Assembly: GCF_003217575.1 (NCBI RefSeq)
Contig: NZ_QJTC01000015.1
Coordinates: 1 to 64,000, forward strand
Source: Xylophilus ampelinus
GTDB lineage: Bacteria; Pseudomonadota; Gammaproteobacteria; Burkholderiales; Burkholderiaceae_C
Length of the DNA stretch: 64,000 nt
Reading direction: 5' to 3'
Of the stretch, positions 53,209 to 63,136 are shown piece after piece. The notes beneath the pieces were generated by a model that saw only the letters and a program-made list of their open reading frames with translations, was not told where the DNA came from and made no database searches. The position numbers and the translations under genes are program-made. Every line of letters starts with the position of its first letter. Within the stretch, counting starts at the first letter, position 1.

Positions 53209-55829
53209 CACCAGTCCTCCTTCACCGCCATCACCGCGTCCCGGCCCGCCGCGGCCGCGCCCGCCAGCCGCGCGGTGACGGTGCCCGCCGCCAGCACCGC
53301 GCCGGCCAGCGCCAGCAGGCGCAGCCAGGGCACCTGCAGGTCCATCGTCCAGTGGAAGCTCTGCGGGTTGACCACGTGCACCAGCACCACCGACACCGCC
53401 AGCCCCAGCGCGGTGCCGGCCACCGCGCCCACCGCCGTCCAGGCCGCACCCTCGCCGGCCACCACCGCCAGCACCTGCCGCCGGGTCAGGCCCAGGTGGG
53501 CGAGCAGCCCGAACTCCTTGCGCCGGGCGAACACCTGGGCGCCGAAGCTGGCCGCCACGCCGAACAGGCCGATGCCGATCGCCACCGCCTGCAGCCAGTA
53601 GGTGACCGCGAAACTGCGGTCGAAGATGCGCAGCGAGGCGGCCCGGATCGTGCCGGCCGCGTTGAACTCCAGCGCCGTGCCCTCGCCGCCACCGCCCGCG
53701 GGTGCCTGCGGCCCCGCCTCGCCGGCCAGGGCGCGGATGCGCGCCTGCAGCGCCGCCTCGTCGGCACCGGGCGCCAGCCACAGCGCCAGGTCGTTGGCCC
53801 GACGGTCGCCGGTCAGGCGCTCGTAGTCGGCGGTGTCGATCGCAACCGCGCCGAACTGCCGCACATAGTCGCGCCAGACGCCTGCTATGAAAAACATAGC
53901 TGGAGGCCGGCTTTCCGCGCCGGCTGCAGCATCGTTTGGTTGTGAAAACGCCTTTTCCAGCGGCGCGAAGCCGCCGCCGGGCCGCGCGCCGTACAGGTCG
54001 ACCATCGCCTCGCTCACATAGATGCCGATGCGGCCGGCCGGCACCGGCAGCGGCGCGTCGCGCAGCGGCAGGGAGCCGGTGACCCCGCCATCGGCCGTGC
54101 GCAGCGGCCGGGCGATCAGCGCGACCGGCGGCCGGGCCGGCTCCAGCAGCAGCCGGCGGATGCGCTGCGGCTCCAGCCGGGCCACGCCGGGCAATGCGGC
54201 CACCGCCTGCACGAACTCCGGCGGCAGGGTGGCGGCGTCGGCCGAGCCGCCGTTGCCGGGGCTGCGCAGGTACAGGTCGGCCGGCAGCACCGCGTCGAGC
54301 CACTGGGTGACCGATCCGCGGAAGCTGGCGACCATCACCGTGAGCGCCACCGCCAGCGCCAGCGAGGCGACCACGCCGCTGACGGCCACCGCCGCGCCGC
54401 CGCGCATCCGCCGGGCGCGCTCCAGCGCCAGCAGCGGCAGCAAGCGGCGCGCGGCCAGCGGCTGCAGCCGGTCGAGCAGCAGCCCGATCAGCCAGGGCAG
54501 GGCGGTGATGCCCCCCACCAGCAGCAGGCCGACCGAGACGTACGCGGCCAGCGGAATCCCCGCGATCGGCGGCGCGAAGGCCAGCGCCACGCCCAGGCCC
54601 GCCAGCGCCAGCGGCACCGCGGCGGGCGGGCCGCCGGAGGCCTGCAGGCCCAGGCCCTTGAGCGTCTGCGCCGGCGGCAGCCGCTCGGCCGCCCGCGCCG
54701 GCCACCAGCCGCCGGCCAGCGCCGCCGCCACGCCCAAGCCGCCGTAGGCCGCGGCGGCCCATCCGCTGAAATGCAGCTGCGGCGCCACGCCCGCGAAGTA
54801 GCCGCCGCCCAGGTCGCCGCCCAGCAGCCGCAGGGCCGCCGTCGCCAGGCCGGTGCCCAGCGCCAGGCCCGCCACGCTGCCGGCCAGGCCCAGCGCCAGC
54901 GATTCGGCCAGCACCAGCCCGCGCCGGCCGCGCGGCGTCATGCCCAGCACGCCCAGCAGCGCGAACTGCGGCGCCCGCTTGGCCACGCCCAGCGCCAGCA
55001 CCGAGAAGACCAGGAACGCGCCGGTGAACAAGGCGATCAGCGCCAGCACCGTCAGGTTGACCCGGTAGGCGCGCGACAGGTTGCCGATGCGCGCCTCGGC
55101 GTCGCCGGGTGCTTCGGCCTGCAGGCCGGCGGGCCAGCCGGGTGTCGCCGCCAGCGCGGCGGCGAGGGCGTCGCGCGGGGTGCCGGGCGCCAGCCGAAGC
55201 TCGATCCGCGAGATCCGCCCGGGCTGCGCGAACAGCGCCTGCGCCGCGGCGATGTCCATCACCGCCACCGGGCCGCCCTGTGCCGCCACCGTGCCGGCCA
55301 GGCGCACCGGCCGCATCTGCAGGCCGCTCTGCAGCATCACCACGGTGCCGGCCGGTGCGGCGGCGAGCCCCAGCGCCTGCAGTGCGGCGGGGTTGAGAAA
55401 CACCGTGTCGGGCAGGAAGAGCGCCAGCCGGTCGGCCCCGGCCATCGGCGACGGGGCCAGCGCCGGCGCCGTCCACAGCGCGGCCAGCGCATCCACCCCC
55501 AGCACCCGGATCGCGACCCGGGGCGACGCGCCGTGCTGGCCGAAGCTGCCCGTCTCCAGCACCGGGTTGGCGACCGTCACTTCCGGTCGGCGCGCCACGG
55601 TGCCGAAGACGCGGTCGTCGAAGGTCTCCTGCGCCGCGCGCAGTTCCAGGTCGGGCCGGCCGTCGACCGCGCGCACCGCCTGCGAGAACTCGTCGAGCGC
55701 CGAGGCGTTGATCAGGTGCACCGCGAAAGCGAGCGCCACGCCCAGCATCACCGCGGCCAGCGCCGCCAGGTGGCGCAGCGGCTGGTGGCGCAGTTCCTGC
55801 CACGAAAAGCTGGTGAGAAGGGCGAGCAT
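53208..55829 (-). CDS. FtsX-like ABC transporter permease, AttF/MacB-LolE type
   Basis: An 873-residue protein with the ten-helix double layout of large FtsX-like permeases. It has one N-terminal helix (HLAALAAVMLGVALAFAVHL), a periplasmic domain, helices from about residue 260 (VLALIALFTGAFLVFSVLAL), a second periplasmic domain and a terminal three-helix set. In relatives it works with a LolD-type ATPase to move lipids or lipoproteins. No such ATPase gene is next to it; phaR is divergent upstream. About 22 residues in the second periplasmic domain (QPNDAAAGAESRPPAMFFIA) are encoded by an inserted palindromic element that keeps the frame. Confidence 0.88.
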   Translation of the reverse strand: MLALLTSFSWQELRHQPLRHLAALAAVMLGVALAFAVHLINASALDEFSQAVRAVDGRPDLELRAAQETFDDRVFGTVARRPEVTVANPVLETGSFGQHGASPRVAIRVLGVDALAALWTAPALAPSPMAGADRLALFLPDTVFLNPAALQALGLAAAPAGTVVMLQSGLQMRPVRLAGTVAAQGGPVAVMDIAAAQALFAQPGRISRIELRLAPGTPRDALAAALAATPGWPAGLQAEAPGDAEARIGNLSRAYRVNLTVLALIALFTGAFLVFSVLALGVAKRAPQFALLGVLGMTPRGRRGLVLAESLALGLAGSVAGLALGTGLATAALRLLGGDLGGGYFAGVAPQLHFSGWAAAAYGGLGVAAALAGGWWPARAAERLPPAQTLKGLGLQASGGPPAAVPLALAGLGVALAFAPPIAGIPLAAYVSVGLLLVGGITALPWLIGLLLDRLQPLAARRLLPLLALERARRMRGGAAVAVSGVVASLALAVALTVMVASFRGSVTQWLDAVLPADLYLRSPGNGGSADAATLPPEFVQAVAALPGVARLEPQRIRRLLLEPARPPVALIARPLRTADGGVTGSLPLRDAPLPVPAGRIGIYVSEAMVDLYGARPGGGFAPLEKAFSQPNDAAAGAESRPPAMFFIAGVWRDYVRQFGAVAIDTADYERLTGDRRANDLALWLAPGADEAALQARIRALAGEAGPQAPAGGGGEGTALEFNAAGTIRAASLRIFDRSFAVTYWLQAVAIGIGLFGVAASFGAQVFARRKEFGLLAHLGLTRRQVLAVVAGEGAAWTAVGAVAGTALGLAVSVVLVHVVNPQSFHWTMDLQVPWLRLLALAGAVLAAGTVTARLAGAAAAGRDAVMAVKEDW
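53884..53949 (+). repeat. 66-bp palindromic element, copy E (inside the FtsX-like permease gene)
   Basis: It starts GCTATGAAAAACATAGC with perfect six-base arms. The second dyad GGCCGGC...GCCGGCT follows, then a GTTTGG/TTGTGAAAAC end. It shares 41 of 66 positions with copy C by hand count. It lies antisense to the gene and is translated as an Ala/Pro-containing insert without interrupting the frame. Confidence 0.75.
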
Positions 55830-56025
55830 GGAAGAAGGCGGTACCTGGGAAGCGCGGCGCGGACCGGTATTGTGGAGGGCGGAGCCGGAGGAGCCGTCGG
55901 GCGGGCCGGTCCGGCGCCCCGTGCATCAGGGTTAATCTAGGGAAGGGCCGGCAACGGGCGTCTCTAGAATGGACTGCACGCAAGGGAGGACCGTGCGTGG
56001 AACCCCGTCCATTAGGAGTCACGCA

Positions 56026-56568
56026 GTGCAGAGCAAGAAAATCGCAGGACCGAAGCCCGAGGGCGGTGCGGCGCGGGTCATCAAGAAATACCCCAACCGG
56101 CGGCTGTACGACACCGAGACCTCCAGCTACATCACGCTGACCGAGGTGCGGCGCCTGGTGCTGGAGAGCGCGGCGTTCTCGGTGCGCGACGCCAAGACCG
56201 GCGAGGACCTGACCCGCAGCATCCTGCTGCAGATCATCCTGGAAGAAGAGGCCGGCGGCGCGCCGATGTTCAGCGAGGCGGTGCTCGCCAACATGATCCG
56301 CTTCTACGGCCACGCGATGCAGGGCTTCATGGGCGTCTACCTCGAGAAGAACGTGCAGGCGTTCACCGACATCCAGGCCAAGCTGGCCGAGCAGTCGAAG
56401 GGCCTGACGCCCGCGATGTGGACCCAGTTCCTCAACACCCAGTCGCCGCTGACCCAGGGCATGATGAGCAACTACGCCGAGCAGTCGAAGAACACCTTCC
56501 TGCAGATGCAGGAACAGATGCAGAAGCAGACCGAACAGATGTTCGACGCGCTGGGCCTGAAGCGTTGA
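56026..56568 (+). CDS. phaR: Polyhydroxyalkanoate synthesis repressor PhaR
   Basis: A 180-residue protein. The DNA-binding PHB_acc_N domain is at residues ~15-75 ([20 protein letters not shown]), the PHA-binding repeat region ([20 protein letters not shown]) follows, and a Gln/Met-rich helical tail ends it. GTG 56026 is chosen because AGGAG lies eight bases upstream. PhaR represses phasin genes until granules titrate it; the phaP gene at 30929 carries twin palindromes that fit its sites. It is divergent from the FtsX-like gene. Confidence 0.93.
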   Translation: MQSKKIAGPKPEGGAARVIKKYPNRRLYDTETSSYITLTEVRRLVLESAAFSVRDAKTGEDLTRSILLQIILEEEAGGAPMFSEAVLANMIRFYGHAMQGFMGVYLEKNVQAFTDIQAKLAEQSKGLTPAMWTQFLNTQSPLTQGMMSNYAEQSKNTFLQMQEQMQKQTEQMFDALGLKR

Positions 56569-56617
56569 ATTCGCCCCGCCGCAGGGGCCGCCGGCCCGGA
56601 ACGCCGACAATACGGGG

Positions 56618-58024
56618 ATGAGCGAAGTTACCTCCCCATCCCCCACGATTCCTGTCGGCGCGCCCCGCGTCGGCTTCGTCAGCCTGGGCTGCCCCAAGGC
56701 ATTGACCGATTCCGAGCTGATCCTCACCCAATTGAGTGTCGAGGGTTACCAGACCTCCAAGACCTTCGAGGGCGCCGACCTGGTGATCGTCAACACCTGC
56801 GGCTTCATCGACGATGCGGTGCGCGAAAGCCTCGACACCATCGGCGAGGCATTGGCGGCCAACGGCAAGGTGATCGTCACCGGCTGCCTGGGCGCCCGCG
56901 CCGGAGACGGCGGCGGCAACATGGTGCGGGAGATGCACCCGAGCGTGCTGGCCGTCACCGGCCCGCATGCCACGCAGGAGGTGATGGACGCGGTGCACCT
57001 GAACCTGCCGAAGCCGCACGACCCGTTCATCGACCTGGTGCCCGACAGCTTCGGCGCGGCGGGCATCAAGCTCACCCCGAAGCACTACGCCTACCTGAAG
57101 ATCAGCGAGGGCTGCAACCACCGCTGCACCTTCTGCATCATCCCGTCGATGCGGGGCGACCTGGTGTCGCGGCCGATCGGCGACGTGCTGAAGGAGGCCC
57201 GCGCGCTGTTCGAGGGCGGGGTGAAGGAACTGCTGGTGATCAGCCAGGACACCTCGGCCTACGGCGTCGACGTGAAGTACCGCACCGGCTTCTTCGACGG
57301 CCGCCCGGTCAAGACCCGGATGCTGGAACTGGTGCAGGCCCTGGGCGAGATGGCCGAGCCCTACGGCGCCTGGGTCCGCCTGCACTACGTGTACCCGTAC
57401 CCGAGCGTCGACGAGGTGGTGCCGCTGATGGCCCAGGGCCTGGCCTTGCCCTACCTCGACGTGCCGTTCCAGCACAGCCACCCCGACGTGCTGCGCCGCA
57501 TGAAGCGGCCCGCCAGCGGCGAGCGCAACCTGGAGCGGATCGAGCGCTGGCGCGCCGCCTGCCCCGAGATCGTGGTGCGCAGCACCTTCATCGCCGGCTT
57601 CCCCGGCGAGACCGAGGCCGAGTTCCGGCACCTGCTCGATTTCGTGCGCGAGGCGCAGATCGACCGTGCCGGCTGCTTCGCCTACAGCGCGGTGACCGGT
57701 GCCACGGCCAACGACATCCCCGGCATGCTGCCGATCGAAGAGCGCGAAGAGCGCCGCGCCCGCTTCATGGCGGTGGCCGAGGAAGTATCGGCCGCCAAGC
57801 TGCAGAAGCGGGTCGGCGCCACGATGCAGGTGCTGGTCGATTCGGCACCGGCGCTGGGCCGCAAGGGCGGCGTGGGCCGCAGCTATGCGGATGCGCCCGA
57901 GATCGACGGCACCGTGCGGCTCCTGCCGCCGGAGAAGATCAGCAAGACCCTGAAGGTGGGCGAGTTCACCCGGGCCCGCATCGTCGGCACCGACGGACAC
58001 GACCTTGTGGCCCAGCCTCTATGA
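56618..58024 (+). CDS. rimO: Ribosomal protein S12 methylthiotransferase RimO
   Basis: A 468-residue radical-SAM enzyme that methylthiolates Asp89 of ribosomal protein S12. The N-terminal UPF0004 domain holds three cluster Cys ([34 protein letters not shown]). The radical-SAM motif is CNHRCTFC near residue 167, and a TRAM domain closes the protein ([20 protein letters not shown]). It follows phaR by 49 bp. Confidence 0.95.
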   Translation: MSEVTSPSPTIPVGAPRVGFVSLGCPKALTDSELILTQLSVEGYQTSKTFEGADLVIVNTCGFIDDAVRESLDTIGEALAANGKVIVTGCLGARAGDGGGNMVREMHPSVLAVTGPHATQEVMDAVHLNLPKPHDPFIDLVPDSFGAAGIKLTPKHYAYLKISEGCNHRCTFCIIPSMRGDLVSRPIGDVLKEARALFEGGVKELLVISQDTSAYGVDVKYRTGFFDGRPVKTRMLELVQALGEMAEPYGAWVRLHYVYPYPSVDEVVPLMAQGLALPYLDVPFQHSHPDVLRRMKRPASGERNLERIERWRAACPEIVVRSTFIAGFPGETEAEFRHLLDFVREAQIDRAGCFAYSAVTGATANDIPGMLPIEEREERRARFMAVAEEVSAAKLQKRVGATMQVLVDSAPALGRKGGVGRSYADAPEIDGTVRLLPPEKISKTLKVGEFTRARIVGTDGHDLVAQPL

Positions 58025-58126
58025 CGGGACCCGCCCGGCGCACGGCGATTCCGCACACTGCGGCGTGCCATGCGCCGGTGCCTGCGGCGGCATGCTGGCT
58101 GCCACGGAGCTTTCCGGGCAAGAAAA

Positions 58127-58153
58127 AAGCCGCTGAAGAAACTTCAGCGGCTT
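58127..58153 (-). terminator. Rho-independent terminator of tRNA-Leu (possibly bidirectional with rimO)
   Basis: A 12-bp perfect stem AAGCCGCTGAAG / CTTCAGCGGCTT with a three-base loop. On the minus strand it runs into TTTTTTCTTG, 36 bases past the tRNA 3' end. On the plus strand there is no T run. Confidence 0.85.
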
Positions 58154-58188
58154 ATCGAAAACTGCAACCGTTTGGCTACTATCAAACT

Positions 58189-58273
<85 letters not shown>

Positions 58274-58290
58274 ATTTCAGGAAAAACACG

Positions 58291-58318
58291 ATTATAGACA
58301 GAAAAAATGAGCGAACAA
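58291..58318 (-). promoter_or_regulatory. Predicted promoter of tRNA-Leu overlapping the start of rnr
   Basis: On the minus strand a perfect -10 TATAAT (58296-58291) has a -35-like TTGTTC (58318-58313) at 16 bp. Predicted start is about 10 bases before the mature tRNA 5' end. The -35 lies within the first codons of rnr on the other strand. Confidence 0.6.
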
Positions 58319-60580
58319 AAAAACTTGTTGGAAGAATTCATCGCGACCGTCCAGGGACACCGTGACGGCCACGGTTTCTTGCTGCGGGACGACGGCCAGT
58401 CGGACGTGTTCCTGCCTTCGAACGAGATGCGCGCGGTGCTGCACAAGGACCGGGTCAAGGCCCGCATCGTGCGGCACGACCGCAAGGGCCGGCCCGAGGG
58501 CCGGGTGCTGGAGATCGTCGAGCGTCCGCCGCAGCCGCTGATCGGCCGCTTGCTGCAGGAGAGCGGCGTCTGGCTGGTGGCGCCCGAGGACAAGCGCTAC
58601 GGCCAGGACATCCTGATCCCCAAGGGCGCGACCGGCGTCGCCAAGCCGGGCCAGGTGGTGGTGGTCGAGCTGACCGAGCTGCCGGCGCTGTACGGCCAGC
58701 CCGTCGGCCGCGTGGTCGAGGTGCTGGGCGAGGTGGACGATCCGGGCATGGAGATCGAGATCGCGGTGCGCAAGTACGGCGTGCCGCACGCGTTCTCGGA
58801 CGAATGCCTGGCGGCGGCCAAGGCCCTGCCCGACAAGGTGCGTCCCCAGGACCACCGCCACCGGGTCGACCTGCGCGACGTGCCGCTGGTCACCATCGAC
58901 GGCGAGGACGCGCGCGACTTCGACGACGCGGTGTACTGCGAGCCGGCCAAGATCGGCCGTGCCAACGGCTGGCGCCTGCTGGTCGCGATCGCCGACGTGA
59001 GCCACTACGTGCACACCGGCAACGCGATCGACATCGACGCCTACGACCGCGCCACCAGCGTCTACTTCCCTCGCCGGGTGATCCCGATGCTGCCGGAGAA
59101 GCTGTCGAACGGCCTGTGTTCGCTCAACCCCGAGGTCGAGCGGCTCTGCATGGTCTGCGACATGCTGGTGACCGCCAAGGGCGAAGTGCACGCCTACCAG
59201 TTCTATCCGGCTGTGATGTTCAGCCACGCGCGCTTCACCTATACCGAGGTGGCGGCGATCCTGTCGAACACCCGCGGCCCCGAGGCGGCCAAGCGCAAGG
59301 ACCGGGTGACCGACCTGCTCAACCTGTCGGACGTCTACCGGGCCTTGCTGGGCGCCCGCGGCGTGCGCGGCGCGGTCGATTTCGAGACCACCGAGACGCA
59401 GATCGTCTGCGACGAGAACGGCCGCATCGAGAAGATCGTGCCGCGCACCCGCAACGAGGCCCACCGCCTGATCGAGGAGGCGATGCTCGCCGCCAACGTC
59501 TGCAGCGCCGATTTCATCCTGCAGGGCAACCAGCCCGGCCTCTACCGGGTGCACGAAGGCCCGACGCCCGAGAAGAAGGAGATCCTGCGCAACTACCTGA
59601 AGGCGATGGGTGTCGGCATCACCATCGGCGACGATCCGGTGCCGGGCGAGTTCCAGGCCGTGGCCCAGGCCACGAAGGACCGGCCCGACGCGCAGCAGAT
59701 CCACACGATGCTGCTGCGCTCGATGCAGCAGGCGATCTACACCCCGTTCAACAGCGGCCACTTCGGCCTGGCCTACGAGGCCTACACCCACTTCACCAGC
59801 CCGATCCGCCGCTACCCCGATCTGCTGGTGCACCGGGTGATCAAGGCGATTCTCGGCAAGACCACCTACCAGCTGCCCGGCCTGCCGACGCCCGGCGAGG
59901 CGCATGCCAAGCTGGCCAAGCGCCTGGCGCAGCGGGTGAAGGCGCCCGAGCAGAAGCCGATGAAGGTTGTCGCCAGCCCCGAGGCGATGCAGGCCTGGCA
60001 GGCCGCCGGCCTGCACTGCAGCGCCAACGAGCGCCGCGCCGACGAGGCCAGCCGCGACGTCGAAGCCTGGCTCAAGTGCAAGTACATGCGCGAGCACCTC
60101 GGCGAGGAATACGGCGGCGTCGTCACCGCCTGCACCAGCTTCGGCATCTTCGTCACGCTCGATGCGATGTACGTCGAGGGCCTGGTCCACATCACCGAGC
60201 TGGGCGGCGAATACTTCCGCTTCGACGAGGCGCGCCAGGAACTGCGCGGCGAACGCACCGGCATCCGCTACGCCGTCGGCTCCCGCCTGCGGGTGCAGGT
60301 GAGCCGGGTCGACCTCGACGGCCGCAAGATCGATTTCCGCCTGGTGCGCGAAGGCGAAGACCTGGTGTCCCGCGCGATGCGCGACAAGAGCGGTCGCGAC
60401 ACGGATGCCGCCGCCGGCGGCGCATCCGACAGCGGCTCTTTCCGTTCGCGCAAGAACCGTGGCGCCCGCGCCGAGGAGCCGACGCCGTCGCCGCAGGCCG
60501 CACGCTCGCCGATCCAGGCGCTCAAGGCGTCGGTCAAGGGCGCGCTGGGCAAGAACAAGGCGCGCAAGCCGCGCCGTTGA
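58307..60580 (+). CDS. rnr: Ribonuclease R
   Basis: A 757-residue 3'-5' exoribonuclease. N-terminal cold-shock domains ([20 protein letters not shown]), the RNB catalytic domain with the metal-binding Asp cluster ([17 protein letters not shown]), the [16 protein letters not shown] motif, and an S1 domain ([20 protein letters not shown]) are present. The basic low-complexity tail ([14 protein letters not shown]) is typical. It degrades structured RNA and acts in trans-translation quality control. It starts 34 bp from the divergent tRNA-Leu. Confidence 0.95.
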   Translation: MSEQKNLLEEFIATVQGHRDGHGFLLRDDGQSDVFLPSNEMRAVLHKDRVKARIVRHDRKGRPEGRVLEIVERPPQPLIGRLLQESGVWLVAPEDKRYGQDILIPKGATGVAKPGQVVVVELTELPALYGQPVGRVVEVLGEVDDPGMEIEIAVRKYGVPHAFSDECLAAAKALPDKVRPQDHRHRVDLRDVPLVTIDGEDARDFDDAVYCEPAKIGRANGWRLLVAIADVSHYVHTGNAIDIDAYDRATSVYFPRRVIPMLPEKLSNGLCSLNPEVERLCMVCDMLVTAKGEVHAYQFYPAVMFSHARFTYTEVAAILSNTRGPEAAKRKDRVTDLLNLSDVYRALLGARGVRGAVDFETTETQIVCDENGRIEKIVPRTRNEAHRLIEEAMLAANVCSADFILQGNQPGLYRVHEGPTPEKKEILRNYLKAMGVGITIGDDPVPGEFQAVAQATKDRPDAQQIHTMLLRSMQQAIYTPFNSGHFGLAYEAYTHFTSPIRRYPDLLVHRVIKAILGKTTYQLPGLPTPGEAHAKLAKRLAQRVKAPEQKPMKVVASPEAMQAWQAAGLHCSANERRADEASRDVEAWLKCKYMREHLGEEYGGVVTACTSFGIFVTLDAMYVEGLVHITELGGEYFRFDEARQELRGERTGIRYAVGSRLRVQVSRVDLDGRKIDFRLVREGEDLVSRAMRDKSGRDTDAAAGGASDSGSFRSRKNRGARAEEPTPSPQAARSPIQALKASVKGALGKNKARKPRR

Positions 60581-60762
60581 GCGGGTCGCGGCAGGGCGCA
60601 GGCGGGCCGGTCCAGGCCCCGCCCCATCCTCGCCGCGCCGCTGCGGGTTCCGCCCGTCCGGCCGCGTGCGACCGGCCGCCTCCAGGTCGAGAAATATGGC
60701 GCCGCACGCGGGGCGTGGTGCAGGGCCTGCCATTCGATTTCCAAAACCCATCAGGAGACACC

Positions 60763-61533
60763 ATGACGGCTTGCCCCACCCACCGCACCGAACGCGGCGT
60801 CGCCATCGTCACCGGCGCGGGCACCGGCATCGGCCGGGCCGCGGCGCTCGCCCTGCTGGACGACGGCTGGCGCGTCGTGCTGGCCGGCCGGCGGCCCGCG
60901 CCGCTGGCCGAGGTGGCGGCGCTGGCGCCCGACGCCGCCCGGGTGCTGGCGGTGCCGACCGACGTGGGCGACGAGGCGGCCGTCGCCGCGTTGTTCCGGG
61001 CGGCGGTGCAGCGCTTCGGCCGGGTCGATCTGCTGTTCAACAACGCCGGCATCGGCGCGACCAGCCCGATCGAGGACCTGAGCCTGGCGCGCTGGCGGGA
61101 CGTGGTCGACGTCAACCTGACCGGCATGTTCCTGTGCCTGCGCGAAGCCTTCCGCACGATGAAGGACCAGAGCCCGCGCGGCGGCCGCATCATCAACAAC
61201 GGATCGATCTCGGCCACCACGCCGCGGCCGCATTCCATCGCCTACACGGCGACCAAGCACGGCGTGTCGGGCCTGACCAAGACGGCCGCGCTCGACGGCC
61301 GGATGCACGACATCGCGGTGGGCCAGATCGACGTCGGCAACGCGCTCACCGGCCTGGCCGAGCGCATGGCCCGTGGCGTGCTGCAGGCCAACGGCACCAC
61401 GGCCGCCGAGCCGCTGATCGACGTGGCCATCGTCGGCGAATCGGTGCGCTACATGGCCAATCTGCCGCTGGAGGCGAACGTGATGTTCCACACGGTGATG
61501 GCGACCAAGATGCCGTTCGCAGGGCGCGGCTAG
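60763..61533 (+). CDS. Short-chain dehydrogenase/reductase of unknown substrate
   Basis: A 256-residue classical SDR: cofactor site [18 protein letters not shown], catalytic Ser in [12 protein letters not shown], and YTATK. CAGGAGACACC precedes ATG 60763. No substrate can be read from the sequence; the C-terminal part contains a [17 protein letters not shown] segment seen in SDRs often annotated only as oxidoreductases. The stop overlaps the convergent nnr stop region by four bases. Confidence 0.85.
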   Translation: MTACPTHRTERGVAIVTGAGTGIGRAAALALLDDGWRVVLAGRRPAPLAEVAALAPDAARVLAVPTDVGDEAAVAALFRAAVQRFGRVDLLFNNAGIGATSPIEDLSLARWRDVVDVNLTGMFLCLREAFRTMKDQSPRGGRIINNGSISATTPRPHSIAYTATKHGVSGLTKTAALDGRMHDIAVGQIDVGNALTGLAERMARGVLQANGTTAAEPLIDVAIVGESVRYMANLPLEANVMFHTVMATKMPFAGRG

Positions 61534-63113
61534 TCTTTCCAGGCGTGCCGCCGTGCCAGCGCCCCGGCCGTCAGCGGCAGGTGCGCCGGCCAGCCGTCGG
61601 CCAGCGCGCCGTGGGTATAGACGGCGTCGGCCGCCGCGTCGAACGCCTCCAGCCCGGCGGCCAGCTTGGCGCCGACCATGCCGGCCAGCACATCGCCGGT
61701 GCCGGCGGTGGCCAGGCGGCCGTTGCCGGTCGGGTTGATCTGCGCAAGCCGGCCCGGCTCCGCGACGATGCTGCCCGAGCCCTTGAGCACCACCGCGCAT
61801 CCGAAGCGCTCCGCCAGCCGGTGCGCTGCCGTCAGCCGGTCGGCCTGCACGGCCCGGGTGTCGGTGCCCAGCAGGCGCGCGGCCTCCAGCGGATGCGGCG
61901 TCAGCACCGTCGCACGGCCGACCGCCGCGCGCCGTGCCAGGCGCTGCTGCAGGCCGGCGTCGGCGGCGATCAGGTTCAGGGCGTCGGCATCCAGCAAGAG
62001 CCGGGCGGCCCCGTCCAGCATCCGGGGCAGGTGGCCGCGCAGGGCCTCGCCTCCGCCGCAGCCGCAGACGAGGGCGCCGTCGCCCAGGTCCAGCGCCTCG
62101 GGCGTGCGCAGCATCAGCTCGGGCTGCGACACGTCGAGGCCGAAGCCCGGGTTGCCGTCGAGCAGCGCCAGCAGCACCCGGCCCGCGCCGGCATGCAGCG
62201 CGGCGGTGGCGGCCAGCACCGCCGCGCCCGCCATGCCCCGGCCGCGGTGGCCGATGCCTTCTCCGCCCAGCACCGCGACGTCGCCGAAGCTGCCCTTGTG
62301 CGACGCGTGGCTGCGGCGCGGCGCGGCGGCCGGGCCGGAGAGCCGGGCGGTCGCCGAACCGGCCGAGGCGCCCGCATCGTCGGTCACGCCCAGCGTGTCG
62401 AGCCACACGCTGCCGGCCCGGTCGCGCCCCTCGGCGGTGAAGAGGCCGGGCTTGAGGGTCAGCAGGCTCAGGGTGAAATCTGCATGAAAAGAGGCTGTAG
62501 CCAGGGTAACGCCACGACCAGGCGCTACAGTTTTTATAGCATGGACGCCGGTATCGGCCTGCAGGCCCGAGGGCAGGTCGATGGCCAGCACCGGCGCGCC
62601 GGCCTGGACCTGCGCGTCCAGCGCCACGTCGAGCCAGTCGGGGGGCAGGGCGCCGCAGCGGGCCGTCGTGCCGACTGCTTCTTGCGTGGCCGGCCGCGGC
62701 GCGCCGCCGATGCCCAGCAGCGCATCGATGCAGAGGTCCTGCGGCGACAGCGCGCCGGGCGCGGGAGGCGCAACGAAGTCGACACCTGCCGCCCGGGCAC
62801 GCTCCAGCGCCGCACGGGCATCGGCCGGCAGCCGTGCCGGATCGGCCCAGTGCGTCGCGCACACCGGCCGCCCGGCGCGGCGCAGCTGCACCGCCGCCTC
62901 CAGCCCGTCGCCGCCGTTGTTGCCCGGACCGCAGGCGATCCAGATGCAGCGCGCGTGCGGCGCCAGCGCCTGGGCCAGCCGCGCCACCGCGGCACCGGCG
63001 CGCTGCATCAGCACGTTCGGCGGCGCATCGGCCAGCGCCGCCGCCTCGATGCGCCGCGTGGCCGCGGTGTCGTGGAGCGGATGGGCCCGGTCGGGGTGGA
63101 TGCGCTGGACCAT
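61530..63113 (-). CDS. nnr: Bifunctional NAD(P)H-hydrate epimerase / ADP-dependent NAD(P)H-hydrate dehydratase
   Basis: A 527-residue fusion that repairs hydrated NADH/NADPH. The N-terminal YjeF_N epimerase domain has [20 protein letters not shown] and [12 protein letters not shown]. The C-terminal ribokinase-like dehydratase domain has [14 protein letters not shown] and the GTGDVLAGM site. Between them, residues ~192-213 ([20 protein letters not shown]) are encoded by a palindromic element; compared with E. coli YjeF as I recall it, the linker here is about 14 residues longer. The frame is intact, so the insertion is tolerated. Confidence 0.9.
   Translation of the reverse strand: MVQRIHPDRAHPLHDTAATRRIEAAALADAPPNVLMQRAGAAVARLAQALAPHARCIWIACGPGNNGGDGLEAAVQLRRAGRPVCATHWADPARLPADARAALERARAAGVDFVAPPAPGALSPQDLCIDALLGIGGAPRPATQEAVGTTARCGALPPDWLDVALDAQVQAGAPVLAIDLPSGLQADTGVHAIKTVAPGRGVTLATASFHADFTLSLLTLKPGLFTAEGRDRAGSVWLDTLGVTDDAGASAGSATARLSGPAAAPRRSHASHKGSFGDVAVLGGEGIGHRGRGMAGAAVLAATAALHAGAGRVLLALLDGNPGFGLDVSQPELMLRTPEALDLGDGALVCGCGGGEALRGHLPRMLDGAARLLLDADALNLIAADAGLQQRLARRAAVGRATVLTPHPLEAARLLGTDTRAVQADRLTAAHRLAERFGCAVVLKGSGSIVAEPGRLAQINPTGNGRLATAGTGDVLAGMVGAKLAAGLEAFDAAADAVYTHGALADGWPAHLPLTAGALARRHAWKD
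62475..62540 (-). repeat. 66-bp palindromic element, copy F (inside nnr)
   Basis: Read on the minus strand it starts GCTATAAAAACTGTAGC, with GCTAT/GTAGC arms, and ends CTTTTCATGCAGATTTC. It aligns ungapped with copy A (45/66) and the mutS segment (46/66). nnr reads it as exactly 22 codons from GCT to TTC. The AT-rich hairpin stands out in the GC-rich gene. Confidence 0.8.
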
Positions 63114-63136
63114 GGTCGTCCCCGGCCCGGTCGAAC

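Noticed and set aside
52045-56727. 1560-codon continuous minus-strand frame
   Set aside because: Only its last 387 codons (52045-53208) are real; the rest runs out of frame through the FtsX-like gene and antisense to phaR.
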